Positions 1-8,474 of a stretch of 64,000 nt of DNA are shown here, piece after piece. The notes beneath the pieces are model-generated. The model saw only the letters and a program-made list of their open reading frames with translations, did not search any database and was not told the DNA's origin. A program made the position numbers and the translations under genes. This stretch comes from Collinsella aerofaciens (GTDB taxonomy: Bacteria > Actinomycetota > Coriobacteriia > Coriobacteriales > Coriobacteriaceae). The stretch's first letter is position 1. Each line of letters begins with the position of its first letter. The stretch lies in contig NZ_OY725717.1 in the NCBI RefSeq assembly GCF_963360655.1, positions 496,001-560,000 on the forward strand, written 5' to 3'.

Positions 1-159
1 GATTCTACAGCGCGCCCCGGTGTAGCTGTGCGGGAGGTGCCCCGTCGCCCACTTCTTGGCCGCGCCCACCGAGACCCCCGCGAACTTCGCGGCGGCGGTC
101 GGCCCCATGCCGTCCTCCGTCGCCAGGAGGAAGAGCTCGACCTTCTCCCTGCTGTACAT
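1..159 (-). CDS. N-terminal part of a transposase-type HTH protein (runs off window)
   Basis: The open frame starts at an ATG at 159 with a TGGAGG ribosome-binding site 5 nt upstream and runs through the window edge, so only the first 53 residues are visible. It begins MYSREKVELFLLATEDG and continues with GPTAAAKFAGVS followed by AAKKWATGH, a helix-turn-helix layout (about residues 18-42) typical of the DNA-binding front end of IS3/IS30-type transposases. The catalytic part is not visible. The five-copy repeat just upstream (233-372) fits an insertion-sequence setting. A small HTH protein that is not a transposase is possible. Confidence 0.55.
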   Translation of the reverse strand, partial: MYSREKVELFLLATEDGMGPTAAAKFAGVSVGAAKKWATGHLPHSYTGARCRI

Positions 160-232
160 GCGAACCTCCAGTCCGGACCGCCCCGCGGTCCAACTTTCTG
201 TCCGCACCCCCTCCCACTCTGAAGCGAAATTC

Positions 233-372
233 TGGGACGCAGTTTCCGGTTGAGGGCCGATCCGGAAACTGCGTCCCACTCCGGGACTGGATTCCGGGAC
301 GTAGTTTCCGCCGAGGGCTCCAAAGGGAAAACGCATCCCATTCTGAGCGCCAAATCCGGGACGCAGTTTCCG
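233..372. repeat. Five copies of a 15-17 bp repeat in alternating orientation
   Basis: The motif GGGACGCAGTTTCCG occurs at 233-249 (+), 262-278 (-), 294-310 (+, one base changed), 326-340 (-, diverged) and 356-372 (+). Adjacent copies face each other and could pair as hairpins. The array fills the space between the transposase fragment and the terminator of the purine operon. It may be a REP-like palindromic family or an insertion-sequence end region. The function is unknown. Confidence 0.8.
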
Positions 373-397
373 TATGCGGAGGCGCTCCAAACAAAAG

Positions 398-424
398 GCC
401 CCGGCTCGCGATGGAGCCGGGGCC
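398..424 (-). terminator. Rho-independent terminator of the purine operon
   Basis: An 11-bp perfect GC stem (398-408 with 414-424) with a 5-nt loop is followed on the minus strand by TTTTG. It lies 70 bp downstream of the molybdenum hydroxylase stop codon. Confidence 0.85.
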
Positions 425-493
425 AAAGGCGCAGCATATGCAGTTGATGTTGAGCGCGAACAGCTCGTCAGCAATGGCTGTCCGCGCCCTACC

Positions 494-3271
494 CTACCCG
501 CGGTTGCGGACGCGGCTGTAGGGCGTATCCACCATGGGCAGATTTGGACGCAGCTTGCCGTCAAACGTGCGGTAGGCGTTCTGTACGGCGGGCGCCGTGG
601 GGATCGTTGCGATCTCGCCGATGCCCTTGCCGCCGTATGCCACGGGCAGCAGTTCGTCCTTCTCCACGTAGATGGCGTGGATATCCGGAATCTCGGGCGC
701 GCGGAACAACCCGAGCGTGCCGTACCTTGCCTGGGGCACGCAGTCCTTGAGCGGCCAGTCCTCGGTAAGCGCATAGCCCATACCCATGAGCACGCCGCCT
801 TCGATCTGACCCTGGATGGAGATGGGGTTGACCACCTTGCCGGAATCGTGCGCAGCATAGACCTCGCTCACGCGGCCGTCATCGTCCAAAATGACCACAT
901 GCGTGGCAAAGCCGTAGCAGATGTGGCTCTTGGGGTTGGGAACATCCGCACCCAGCTTGTCGGTCGGCTCCAAGTACACGTAGCCAAACTCGCATCCCTC
1001 GAGTGCCTTGATGGCGGCCGCGGGATCCTGAGGATGCATACCCTGACCAGCGACGAGCTCCTGCGTGTGCAGCTGATAGGCGCGACCGTCGTCGTACTCA
1101 ATCTTGACGCCGTCGCCATGTGCATTCACGGGAGCGGCGGGCGCAGACTTGCCGGCCTCGATGTCAAGCATGGCATCGCGCAGCAGGAAGGCGGCACCGC
1201 GCACGGCCTCGCCGGTCACGACCGTCTGACGCGAGCCAGACGTGGTGCCGGAGTCGGGAGCGTTCTCGGTGGAGCACTCGCCGTTGGCAATGCAGCGAAG
1301 CGGCAGACCGCAGGCCTCGGCAACGTCCTGCAAAAAGACGGTGTTGCAGCCCTGGCCGATGTCGGACGTGGCGGCATAGACCACGGCCACGCCGTTCTCG
1401 ATGCGAATCTTGCAGCGACCGGCATCGGGCAGGCCCACGCCCACGCCGGCGTTCTTCATGGCGCAGGCGATACCGGCGTGTCCGGGATGCGCGTAGTAGG
1501 CATCCTTGACCTCGAGCAGCGTCTCCTTAAGCGCCGTGGAGCAATCGGCAATCTGGCCGTTGGGCAAAACCTCGCCCGGCTCGATAGCGTTACGGTAGCG
1601 GATCTCCCACGGATCCAGGCCGACCTTCTCTGCCAGCAGGTCGATCAGGCTCTCGAGCGCAAACTCGGACTGGCAGACGCCAAAGCCGCGGTACGCGCCG
1701 GCAGGCGGGTTGTTGGTGTAGTAGCCAAAACCGCGAATGTCGGTGTTCTGGTACTTGTAGGGGCCGACGGCATGCGTGCAGGCGCGCTCGAGCACCGGGC
1801 CGCACAGCGAAGCGTAGGCGCCGGTATCAAAGTTGATCTCGCAATCCAGGCCGGTAAAGTTGCCCTCGGCGTCGCAACCCAGCGTAAAGGTGCCGTCCAT
1901 GGCGTGGCGCTTGGGATGGAACGCGAGTGACTCGGCGCGCGTGAGCTTGCACTTCACAGGACGCTGGAGCTTATAGGCAGCAAGCGCGGCCAGGTGCTGG
2001 ACCGAAACGTCCTCCTTACCGCCAAAGCCGCCGCCCACGAGCATGGTCTCGACGACCACGCGCTCGGGCTCGTTGTCCCAGCCAAACATGTGGGCGCACT
2101 CTTTGCGCGTATCGTAGGCGCCCTGGTCGGTCGACTGCACCTTGACGCCGTTCTTGTACGGGAAGGCCACGGCGCACTCGGGCTCCAAGAAGGCATGCTC
2201 GGTAAAGGGCGTGGTAAAGCGCTGTGTCACGGTAAACGCGCTTTCGGCCAGCGCCTTGGCGGCGTCACCGCGCGTCACGTGACGGCTCTGGCACACGTTG
2301 TCCTTGAGCTCCACCGTGTTGCCAAAAGCAAAGAAGCTGTCGTGCAGGCGCGGGGCGTCGGCAGACCTGGCCTCGGCGATGTTGCGCACGGGCTCCAGCG
2401 GCTCGTAATCAATCTTTACGAGCTTCTTGGCCTTCTCGAGCGTCGCCTCGTCCTCGGCAACCACCAGCACGATGGCATCGCCCACGCAGCGGGTGATATC
2501 GCCCTGGGCAATCATGACGTCCCAGTCCTGGATAAGGTGGCCGACCTGGTTGACCGGCACGTCCTCGGCGCGCAGGATGCCCACCACACCGGGTAGGGCC
2601 TCGGCCTTGGAGGTATCGATGGAGAGCACGCGGGCACGCGGATACTTGGAGCGCACGGCGCTGGCGTAGGTCAGGCCCGGCTGGTCGATCTCGTCGATGT
2701 CGTCGGGGTACTTGCCCTCGCCGAGCACCTTCTTGCGCACGTCAATACGGAAGGCGCGCTTGCCCACGCCGTAGTCGTCGCCGCGCTCCAGATCCTCGTC
2801 GATCTGCTTTTCGCCGCGGAGCACCGCAGCGGCCAGCGCAATGCCCTCGATAATCTTTTTGTAGCCGGTGCAGCGGCAAACATTGCCGCGGATGGCGTAC
2901 TTGATCTGCTCCTCGGTAGGCTCGGGATCCTCGGCGATGAGCGCTGCACCCGCCATGACCATACCGGGGATACAAAAGCCGCACTGCACGGCGCCCACGG
3001 CGCCAAAGGCGTACACAAACGCCTCGCGCACGTTCTCGGGCAGGCCCTCGACGGTCACGATGTTGCGGCCGGCGGCAAGCGCGGTGGTCAGCACGCACGC
3101 CTTGACGGCCGCACCGTCCACATGGATGGTGCAGGTACCGCATGCGCCCTCGGAGCAGCCGTCCTTGGCGGAATGGATATGCAGGTCGTCGCGCAGGTAG
3201 CGCAGCAGCGGTTTATTTTGGGTCGTCGTACGCTCGATGCCGTTAACGGTAAAAGTGAATTCCTGTGCCAT
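494..3271 (-). CDS. Molybdenum hydroxylase of the selenium-dependent xanthine dehydrogenase type (fused 2Fe-2S and Mo domains)
   Basis: This 925-residue protein carries a plant-type [2Fe-2S] domain (Cys39, 44, 47, 59) and a second 2Fe-2S domain (Cys97, 100, 132, 134). From about residue 170 it is a molybdopterin hydroxylase domain with GGGFGGKED at 413-421, AYRGFG at 526-531 and the catalytic-type GGKGIGE with Glu886. No FAD domain is present and none is encoded nearby. Its neighbours YgfK and SsnA are the known partners of the selenium-dependent molybdenum hydroxylase group, where selenium is a labile Mo ligand and not selenocysteine; no in-frame TGA is seen. The likely reaction is hydroxylation of xanthine or a related purine, or the reverse with urate (inferred from context). 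The ATG start has a GAAGGGA site. It is the last gene of the operon. Confidence 0.88.
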   Translation of the reverse strand: MAQEFTFTVNGIERTTTQNKPLLRYLRDDLHIHSAKDGCSEGACGTCTIHVDGAAVKACVLTTALAAGRNIVTVEGLPENVREAFVYAFGAVGAVQCGFCIPGMVMAGAALIAEDPEPTEEQIKYAIRGNVCRCTGYKKIIEGIALAAAVLRGEKQIDEDLERGDDYGVGKRAFRIDVRKKVLGEGKYPDDIDEIDQPGLTYASAVRSKYPRARVLSIDTSKAEALPGVVGILRAEDVPVNQVGHLIQDWDVMIAQGDITRCVGDAIVLVVAEDEATLEKAKKLVKIDYEPLEPVRNIAEARSADAPRLHDSFFAFGNTVELKDNVCQSRHVTRGDAAKALAESAFTVTQRFTTPFTEHAFLEPECAVAFPYKNGVKVQSTDQGAYDTRKECAHMFGWDNEPERVVVETMLVGGGFGGKEDVSVQHLAALAAYKLQRPVKCKLTRAESLAFHPKRHAMDGTFTLGCDAEGNFTGLDCEINFDTGAYASLCGPVLERACTHAVGPYKYQNTDIRGFGYYTNNPPAGAYRGFGVCQSEFALESLIDLLAEKVGLDPWEIRYRNAIEPGEVLPNGQIADCSTALKETLLEVKDAYYAHPGHAGIACAMKNAGVGVGLPDAGRCKIRIENGVAVVYAATSDIGQGCNTVFLQDVAEACGLPLRCIANGECSTENAPDSGTTSGSRQTVVTGEAVRGAAFLLRDAMLDIEAGKSAPAAPVNAHGDGVKIEYDDGRAYQLHTQELVAGQGMHPQDPAAAIKALEGCEFGYVYLEPTDKLGADVPNPKSHICYGFATHVVILDDDGRVSEVYAAHDSGKVVNPISIQGQIEGGVLMGMGYALTEDWPLKDCVPQARYGTLGLFRAPEIPDIHAIYVEKDELLPVAYGGKGIGEIATIPTAPAVQNAYRTFDGKLRPNLPMVDTPYSRVRNRG

Positions 3272-3283
3272 GGTGATTCCCTT

Positions 3284-3763
3284 CTACACGCCGGCGGCGA
3301 TGCCGGTGCGGTCGTGGATGGCGCCATGCGGGCAGACGACGGCGCACATGCCGCACGACAGGCAGTCCACGCCGTCGATATGGGCGCAGTTGTCCTCGAT
3401 GCGGATTGCGCCGGCAGGGCACTTTTTGGCGCACATGCCGCAACCGATGCAGCTGGTGTCGCAGATCTTGCGCGCAATGGCGCCCTTATCGGTGTTGTTG
3501 CAGCGCACCAGGATGTTCTGGTAGCCGGGAACGAAGGCAATCACGCGCTGCGGGCACGCCATGCCGCACAGGCCACAGCCCGTGCACTTGGAGCGGTCCA
3601 CGCGGGCGACGCCGTCGACCAGTGCGATGGCACCGTGGGGGCAGGCCGTGACACAGGCACCACAGCCAATGCAGCCTTCGCTGCAGCGGGCGTCGCCGCC
3701 TGCGGAAGCACAGCCGCTTCCGCAGGCAACGTAGGCCACGTTATGTTGAATGGATTTGGCCAT
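3284..3763 (-). CDS. Polyferredoxin with four [4Fe-4S] motifs
   Basis: This 159-residue protein is built almost wholly of ferredoxin repeats: CIGCGACVTACP (31-42), CTGCGLCGMACP (60-71), CIGCGMCAKKCP (105-116) and CLSCGMCAVVCP (134-145). That predicts four 4Fe-4S clusters. It also has a Cys-rich N-terminus (Cys14, 18, 27), which could bind further metal. It lies 12 bp before the Mo hydroxylase and 11 bp after YgfK, so the three are surely co-transcribed. The likely job is to carry electrons between the Mo/2Fe-2S enzyme, which lacks a flavin subunit, and the flavin-containing YgfK. RnfB-like ferredoxins have a similar layout, but no Rnf genes are near. Confidence 0.9.
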   Translation of the reverse strand: MAKSIQHNVAYVACGSGCASAGGDARCSEGCIGCGACVTACPHGAIALVDGVARVDRSKCTGCGLCGMACPQRVIAFVPGYQNILVRCNNTDKGAIARKICDTSCIGCGMCAKKCPAGAIRIEDNCAHIDGVDCLSCGMCAVVCPHGAIHDRTGIAAGV

Positions 3764-3774
3764 AAGAGACTCGC

Positions 3775-6774
3775 CTATTTCTTAAGAAGGTACGAATAGT
3801 TGTCGCGCACAGCCCTGATGGTCAGGCGGACGGCCTCGGGAAGACCGGTGTTGACGGCATCGACCGAGACGGTGCGGACCGTGCCGGCGACGCGGACCTT
3901 AAAGTGGTCCTCGTCCACGGCCAGGAAGCCCTCATTCTCGGAGTTCTCCATGTCCTCCTCGCTCCAGAACAGGGTGAGCTTGTCCTTGTAGGGACGACCC
4001 TCCTGGTAGGGGCAGAACACGGCGCAGTTGCCGCACTCGTTGCACATGCCATCGACATGAACGACCTGATGCTTGGCCAGGCCCGGCACCTTAATGGCCA
4101 CGTTGGCGCGGTTGGGGCACACGTCGCAGCAGACCTCGCACACCGAGCCGCAGCCCAGGCAGCGAGTCTTGGTGCAGTTGCGCTTGTCGCGGCACAGCGA
4201 CCCCTTGCGCTCGTAGCAGGTGTCCTCGCGGCCAGTCTGCTCGTTGCAATCGGCGTACTTGTTAAAGTCCACGCCGGCGATGGCACGGGCGACCTCGGCG
4301 GCGTCGGCAATAGCCTCAACCACGGTGGCAGGACCGCGACGGCAGTCGCCCGCAGCCCAGACACCCTCGACACCGGTGGAGGTGGCGGCAAGGCGGCCGC
4401 GACGGTCGTGCTCGACGCCCGCGGCGTCGTACAGGCTGGCATCGATGCCCTCGCCCACGGCGCAGATCACCGTGGTGGCGGAAAGCTCGACGGTCTCGCC
4501 CGTGGCGACGGGGCTGCGACGGCCGCTTGCATCCGGCTCGCCGAGCTCCATAACATCGCAGGTCAGCACGGCGCCGTTAAGTGCCTTGGGCGCCAGTAGC
4601 TCGCAGAACTCAACGCCGTCGGCAAGAGCAAGATCGAGCTCTTCCTCGTCGGCAGGCATCTGCTTCTTGGTGCGGCGATACACCAGGCGCACGTTCTTCA
4701 CACCAGCCAGACGCTTGGCCACGCGGGCAGCATCCATGGCGGTGTTGCCGGCGCCAATGACTACGACGTCCTCGCCCAGCTCGAGCTTCTCGCCCTTCTT
4801 GGCGGCCTCGAGGAACTCCAGCACGTCGAGCTCGGCACCCTCGCCCAGGCCGGCGGAACCGGGCATCCAGGCACCGGTGGCCACGACAACGTCGGTAAAG
4901 CCCCGAGCCTTGAGCTCTTCGATGGACTCCACGCGAGCATTGAGCTGCACCTTGGCGCCAAAGGCCAGGCAGAGCTCTGCGTCGTGGGAGATATCGTCGC
5001 TCGCAATGCGGAACTCAGGAATCACGTGACGGACCACGCCGCCGAGCGAATCGCGGGCCTCAAAGATGGTGACGGGCACGCCGGCACGCGTCAGGAAGAA
5101 CGCCGTCGCCAGACCGGCCGGACCGCCGCCGATAACGGCAACGTTGCGCTCGCCGTCGTTGGCGATGGCCTGGGCGCGCAGCTTGGGCAGCACGGCGGTC
5201 ATGGCCTCGCGGGCAGCCTTGAGCTTGCTGGCGCGAATCTGGGCGCCCTCGGGCTCGTAGAACGCACGCTCGCAGGCACGGCCGCAGGGATGCGGGCAGA
5301 TGGTGCCGGTAATGAACGGCAGGGCGTTGCGCTCGATGATGATGTTGAGTGCGTCCTCGTAGCGGCCCTCGTCAACGGCCGCCAGGTAGGCGGGAATATC
5401 CTGCTGGATGGGGCAGCTCGTGCGGCACGGCGTGGTAAAGCAGTCGGAAAGCGGGCTCTTGCCGGCGACCTTGCGGTCGGGCAGCGGGCGCAGCGGCTTC
5501 TTGTAGAGCGGGTTGGTGAGTGAGTCGGTCTGGATCGCAGTCACAGCCTCGAGAGAGACGCCCGCGAACGGCTTGCCATCCAGGTCGGTAAACTCGCCGG
5601 CCATCTGGCTAAAGCGCTCGTAGCCACCAGGCTTGAGCACGTCGGTCGCCAAGGTGACGGGCCAAATGCCGGCATCGTACAGGGCGCGGATGTTGTAGAC
5701 CGTGGCACCGCCGGAGTAGCTGATGCGCAGCTTGCCATCGAACTGCTCGGTAATGCGACGGGCGGCCTCGATGGTCAGCGAGAACAGCGAACGGCCCGAC
5801 ATGTACATCTCGGTGGAGGGCAGCTCGTTCCTCGTCACGTCGACGGGGAACGTGTTGGTCAGCTTGACGCCAAACTCCAGGCCGCGCTCAGCGCACAGGG
5901 CAATCAGGCGCTCGAACATAGGCACGGCGTCGGCCCATTGCAGGTCCTCGCGGAAGTGCGTATCGTCGAAGACGATGTAGTCAAAGCCCAGCTCGTTGAG
6001 GCGCTGACGTGCAAACTCATAGCCCAACAGCGTGGGGTTGCACTTGATGTAGGTGTTGAGGCCCTTCTCGGTGATCAGATAGGTCGCGATGCGCTCGATC
6101 TCCGCCGGCGGGCAGCCGTGCAGGGTAGACTCGGTGATGGAGTTGGAGACGCGTGCCGGGATGGACTCGACAAACGCGGCGTCGACATGCTCAAACTTGT
6201 CCAGGTTGGCGAGCGCCCATGCGCGGCACTCGTTCCAGACGTCGGAGCCGCTGGCGTCCTTCATGCCCTCGATGTAGGCGTCGACCTTGGGGCTCTTAAT
6301 GCCCTCCAGGTCATAGCCCACGGACATGTTGAAGACAAAGCCGTCCGGGCTGCCCAGGCCGTACTCGCGAGCGATCAGGTGGCAGGCAAACCATGCCTTC
6401 ACGTACTCGGCAAAAGCCTGCGGAACCTCGAGCTCGGTCGACCACTCGCAGTTGTAGCACTCGTCCTGCGCCACAATGCAGGGCTTGTTGACGCACTTGG
6501 AGAGCTCCTCGCCGTCCATAACCTGAACGGTCTTGAGCTCAAAGAAGCGGGAACCGGCCACGTAGGATGCCACGATGTTCTGGGCCAGCTGCGTGTTGGG
6601 ACCGGCGGCCGGGCCAAACGGAGTCTCGATGCGCTCGTCAAAAATGGGAAGCGCACCCTCCTGGTTGGTCGTGACCATCTTGCGCACGCCAAAGACGGCG
6701 CCCTGAGTCTTGTGCTCCTCGATGATCCAGTTCATCAGCTGCGAAAACGGGATCGGCCTCATGATGTCGCTCAT
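3775..6774 (-). CDS. ygfK: YgfK-type flavoprotein / iron-sulfur oxidoreductase
   Basis: The protein has 999 residues from the ATG at 6774 (GAGAGGAG site), which fits the family better than the longer frame to 6897. Residues 1 to about 430 form a dihydropyrimidine-dehydrogenase-like barrel region. Cys445/450/454 and Cys493/497/501 form a GltD-type Fe-S region. GGGPAG (549-554) and GAGNTA (674-679) are the FAD and NAD(P) binding folds. The C-terminus has a Cys-rich ferredoxin module (CLGCGSVC, then CNECGNCAVFCP). The family was named putative selenate reductase in E. coli, but its conserved neighbours point to purine degradation. Here it probably passes electrons between NAD(P)H, its flavin and the polyferredoxin. 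Confidence 0.9.
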   Translation of the reverse strand: MSDIMRPIPFSQLMNWIIEEHKTQGAVFGVRKMVTTNQEGALPIFDERIETPFGPAAGPNTQLAQNIVASYVAGSRFFELKTVQVMDGEELSKCVNKPCIVAQDECYNCEWSTELEVPQAFAEYVKAWFACHLIAREYGLGSPDGFVFNMSVGYDLEGIKSPKVDAYIEGMKDASGSDVWNECRAWALANLDKFEHVDAAFVESIPARVSNSITESTLHGCPPAEIERIATYLITEKGLNTYIKCNPTLLGYEFARQRLNELGFDYIVFDDTHFREDLQWADAVPMFERLIALCAERGLEFGVKLTNTFPVDVTRNELPSTEMYMSGRSLFSLTIEAARRITEQFDGKLRISYSGGATVYNIRALYDAGIWPVTLATDVLKPGGYERFSQMAGEFTDLDGKPFAGVSLEAVTAIQTDSLTNPLYKKPLRPLPDRKVAGKSPLSDCFTTPCRTSCPIQQDIPAYLAAVDEGRYEDALNIIIERNALPFITGTICPHPCGRACERAFYEPEGAQIRASKLKAAREAMTAVLPKLRAQAIANDGERNVAVIGGGPAGLATAFFLTRAGVPVTIFEARDSLGGVVRHVIPEFRIASDDISHDAELCLAFGAKVQLNARVESIEELKARGFTDVVVATGAWMPGSAGLGEGAELDVLEFLEAAKKGEKLELGEDVVVIGAGNTAMDAARVAKRLAGVKNVRLVYRRTKKQMPADEEELDLALADGVEFCELLAPKALNGAVLTCDVMELGEPDASGRRSPVATGETVELSATTVICAVGEGIDASLYDAAGVEHDRRGRLAATSTGVEGVWAAGDCRRGPATVVEAIADAAEVARAIAGVDFNKYADCNEQTGREDTCYERKGSLCRDKRNCTKTRCLGCGSVCEVCCDVCPNRANVAIKVPGLAKHQVVHVDGMCNECGNCAVFCPYQEGRPYKDKLTLFWSEEDMENSENEGFLAVDEDHFKVRVAGTVRTVSVDAVNTGLPEAVRLTIRAVRDNYSYLLKK

Positions 6775-6872
6775 AATGAGCTCCTCTCTGTAACGCCCGG
6801 CGAGACCGCGCGGCGGGCGCAAATACGGTGTAGCGCTAGCACAGCGCCGGCGACCCCGCGGAGGCCGCCTAT

Positions 6873-6908
6873 ACGCGCGTCGAACGCGGCGAAACATCCG
6901 ACGCGCGT
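6873..6908. other. GC-rich hairpin in the ssnA-ygfK gap
   Basis: The 149-bp gap between the two genes contains a perfect 10-bp inverted repeat (6873-6882 with 6899-6908; ACGCGCGTCG). It has no U-run, so it is not a standard terminator. It could stabilise or process the polycistronic mRNA. Confidence 0.45.
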
Positions 6909-6923
6909 GAATCTACTTGTGAA

Positions 6924-8279
6924 TTAGTAGGTGCGATCGTTGAGCGTGCTCCAGAGCTTCTTGGACTCGGCCATGGTCCACGCGTTGATCTTGTCCTCAT
7001 CAATGCCAACGAACTCGCGATCCTTGTACAGGACGCGGCCGTTGATGATGGTGGTGCGGCAGTTTTTGCCCATCATGCCAAAGAGCATGTGGCCGTCGAT
7101 ATTCTCCTCGCTCAGCGGCGTAAAGGGCTTGTAGTCCATAACGATAACGTCGGCGGCAGCGCCGGCCTCGAGCACACCGAGCTTGCGATCGAAGTACTTG
7201 CTCGCCATCTTGGCGTTGTTCTCAAACAGCATCGTCATGGCCTCGCACCAGCCCACGTTGGGCATGGCGGCGTTGTGGCGCTGAATGATCAGGAAGACCT
7301 TAAGGCTCTCGAGCATATCGTGGGTGTAGGCGTCGGTGCCCATGCACACGGGAATGCCGCGGCGGAAGAACTCGAGCACGGGGGCGCAGCCCACGGCGTT
7401 GCCCATATTGGATTCGGGGTTGTTGACCAGCCAGGTGCCGGACTCCTTGACGATATCCATCTCGGCAGGCGTCACGTGGATGCAGTGGCCCAGCATGGTG
7501 TCGGGACCCAGCAGGTTGTGCTGCAGCAGGCGCTCGACGGGACTGATGCCGCCGCGGTTGAGGCGGGAATCCCACACGTCGTTCATGCCCTCGCACACGT
7601 GGATGTGGAAGCCGGTCAGGCCGTTGTTGGCCTCGGCCATCTTATCCATGGTCTCGTCCGAAAGCGTAAAGGTGGCGTGACCGCCAAACATGGCGGCGAT
7701 CATGTGGTTGTCGTTATCGCGACGCTCCTTGGCGGCCCACTGGGCAAATTCGGCGTTCTCGGCAATGGCCTGGTCGCATTTTTCCTGGCCGCGGCGATCG
7801 GAGACCTCGTAGCACAGGCACGAACGCATGCCCAGCTCCTGAGCGGCGTCCTTAATGGTAAAGAGGCTACCCGGAATCTCGCAGAAGCTCGCGTGGTGAT
7901 CGAAGATCGTGGTGACGCCATCGCGGATGGAGTCCAGAATCGTGGCATAGGCACTGGCCTTGGTGCCGTCGAGCGTCAGGTTGTCGTCGATCTTCCACCA
8001 CTGCTGCTCAAGATTCTCCAGGAAGTTGGTGGGGTTGCAGCCCTTAATGGCAAGGCCGCGGGCCAGACCCGAGTAGATGTGGGTGTGGCAGTTGATGAGT
8101 CCGGGCATGATGAGGTTGCCCCGGGCGTCGACGTACTCGGCATCCGGGTACTTGGCCTTGAGCTCGCACTCGGGGCCCACTTCGACGATCGTATCTCCGT
8201 CAATGGCGACCGCACCGTTGGGGATGAACGGGGCCTGAGCGTTGCGGGTAAAGACGGAACCGTTAGCGACCAGAAGCAT
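6924..8279 (-). CDS. ssnA: SsnA-type amidohydrolase / chlorohydrolase
   Basis: This 451-residue metal-dependent hydrolase belongs to the amidohydrolase superfamily. Metal ligands are visible: HTH in NCHTHIYSG (His65, His67), FHIHVCE (His225, His227), GHCIHV (His265) and MGTDAY (Asp315). This set is typical of guanine-deaminase/TrzN-like enzymes. SsnA occurs with YgfK and molybdenum hydroxylases in purine-utilisation clusters, so a purine or ring-opened purine is the expected substrate; the exact reaction is not shown by sequence. The start at 8279 (AGGGAG site) was chosen over an upstream in-frame Met at 8297. Length is close to E. coli SsnA. Confidence 0.9.
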   Translation of the reverse strand: MLLVANGSVFTRNAQAPFIPNGAVAIDGDTIVEVGPECELKAKYPDAEYVDARGNLIMPGLINCHTHIYSGLARGLAIKGCNPTNFLENLEQQWWKIDDNLTLDGTKASAYATILDSIRDGVTTIFDHHASFCEIPGSLFTIKDAAQELGMRSCLCYEVSDRRGQEKCDQAIAENAEFAQWAAKERRDNDNHMIAAMFGGHATFTLSDETMDKMAEANNGLTGFHIHVCEGMNDVWDSRLNRGGISPVERLLQHNLLGPDTMLGHCIHVTPAEMDIVKESGTWLVNNPESNMGNAVGCAPVLEFFRRGIPVCMGTDAYTHDMLESLKVFLIIQRHNAAMPNVGWCEAMTMLFENNAKMASKYFDRKLGVLEAGAAADVIVMDYKPFTPLSEENIDGHMLFGMMGKNCRTTIINGRVLYKDREFVGIDEDKINAWTMAESKKLWSTLNDRTY

Positions 8280-8296
8280 GGATGCTCCCTTCGACA

Positions 8297-8458
8297 TCAG
8301 AGGCGGGGTTTGACACCTCTGACATGGCGGAGTGCGAAGCGCCGGCCTACACCGGAAACGGGCCCTCTCCCGTCAACGCTTCACCAAAGGGACAAACCCT
8401 TTGAAGTGCGGCTTGGCGCCGCATGACGTCGGCGGACGAGGCGATGCGCCCGCCGACG
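8297..8458 (-). promoter_or_regulatory. Structured permease-ssnA intergenic region
   Basis: The 195-bp gap contains three perfect stems: 8427-8435 with 8450-8458 (9 bp), 8407-8412 with 8418-8423 (6 bp), and 8297-8303 with 8316-8322 (7 bp, just ahead of the ssnA ribosome-binding site). None ends in a U-run. The pattern suggests mRNA processing or differential expression inside the operon. It does not match the purine riboswitch consensus. Confidence 0.4.
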
Positions 8459-8474
8459 AATAGCACCGAATTGG

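Noticed and set aside
5-394. Minus-strand 129-residue open frame over the repeat array
   Set aside because: It is in a different frame from the transposase start, low-complexity Arg/Gly-rich, and covers the repeats and terminator region.
494-3271. Selenocysteine in the molybdenum hydroxylase
   Set aside because: No in-frame TGA occurs; in this enzyme group selenium is a labile cofactor ligand.
3775-6774. Glutamate synthase small subunit or dihydropyrimidine dehydrogenase
   Set aside because: The domain order, length near 1000 residues and neighbours SsnA and Mo hydroxylase fit YgfK better.
8297-8458. Purine riboswitch ahead of ssnA
   Set aside because: The stems do not form the known purine riboswitch junction or carry its conserved loop sequences.
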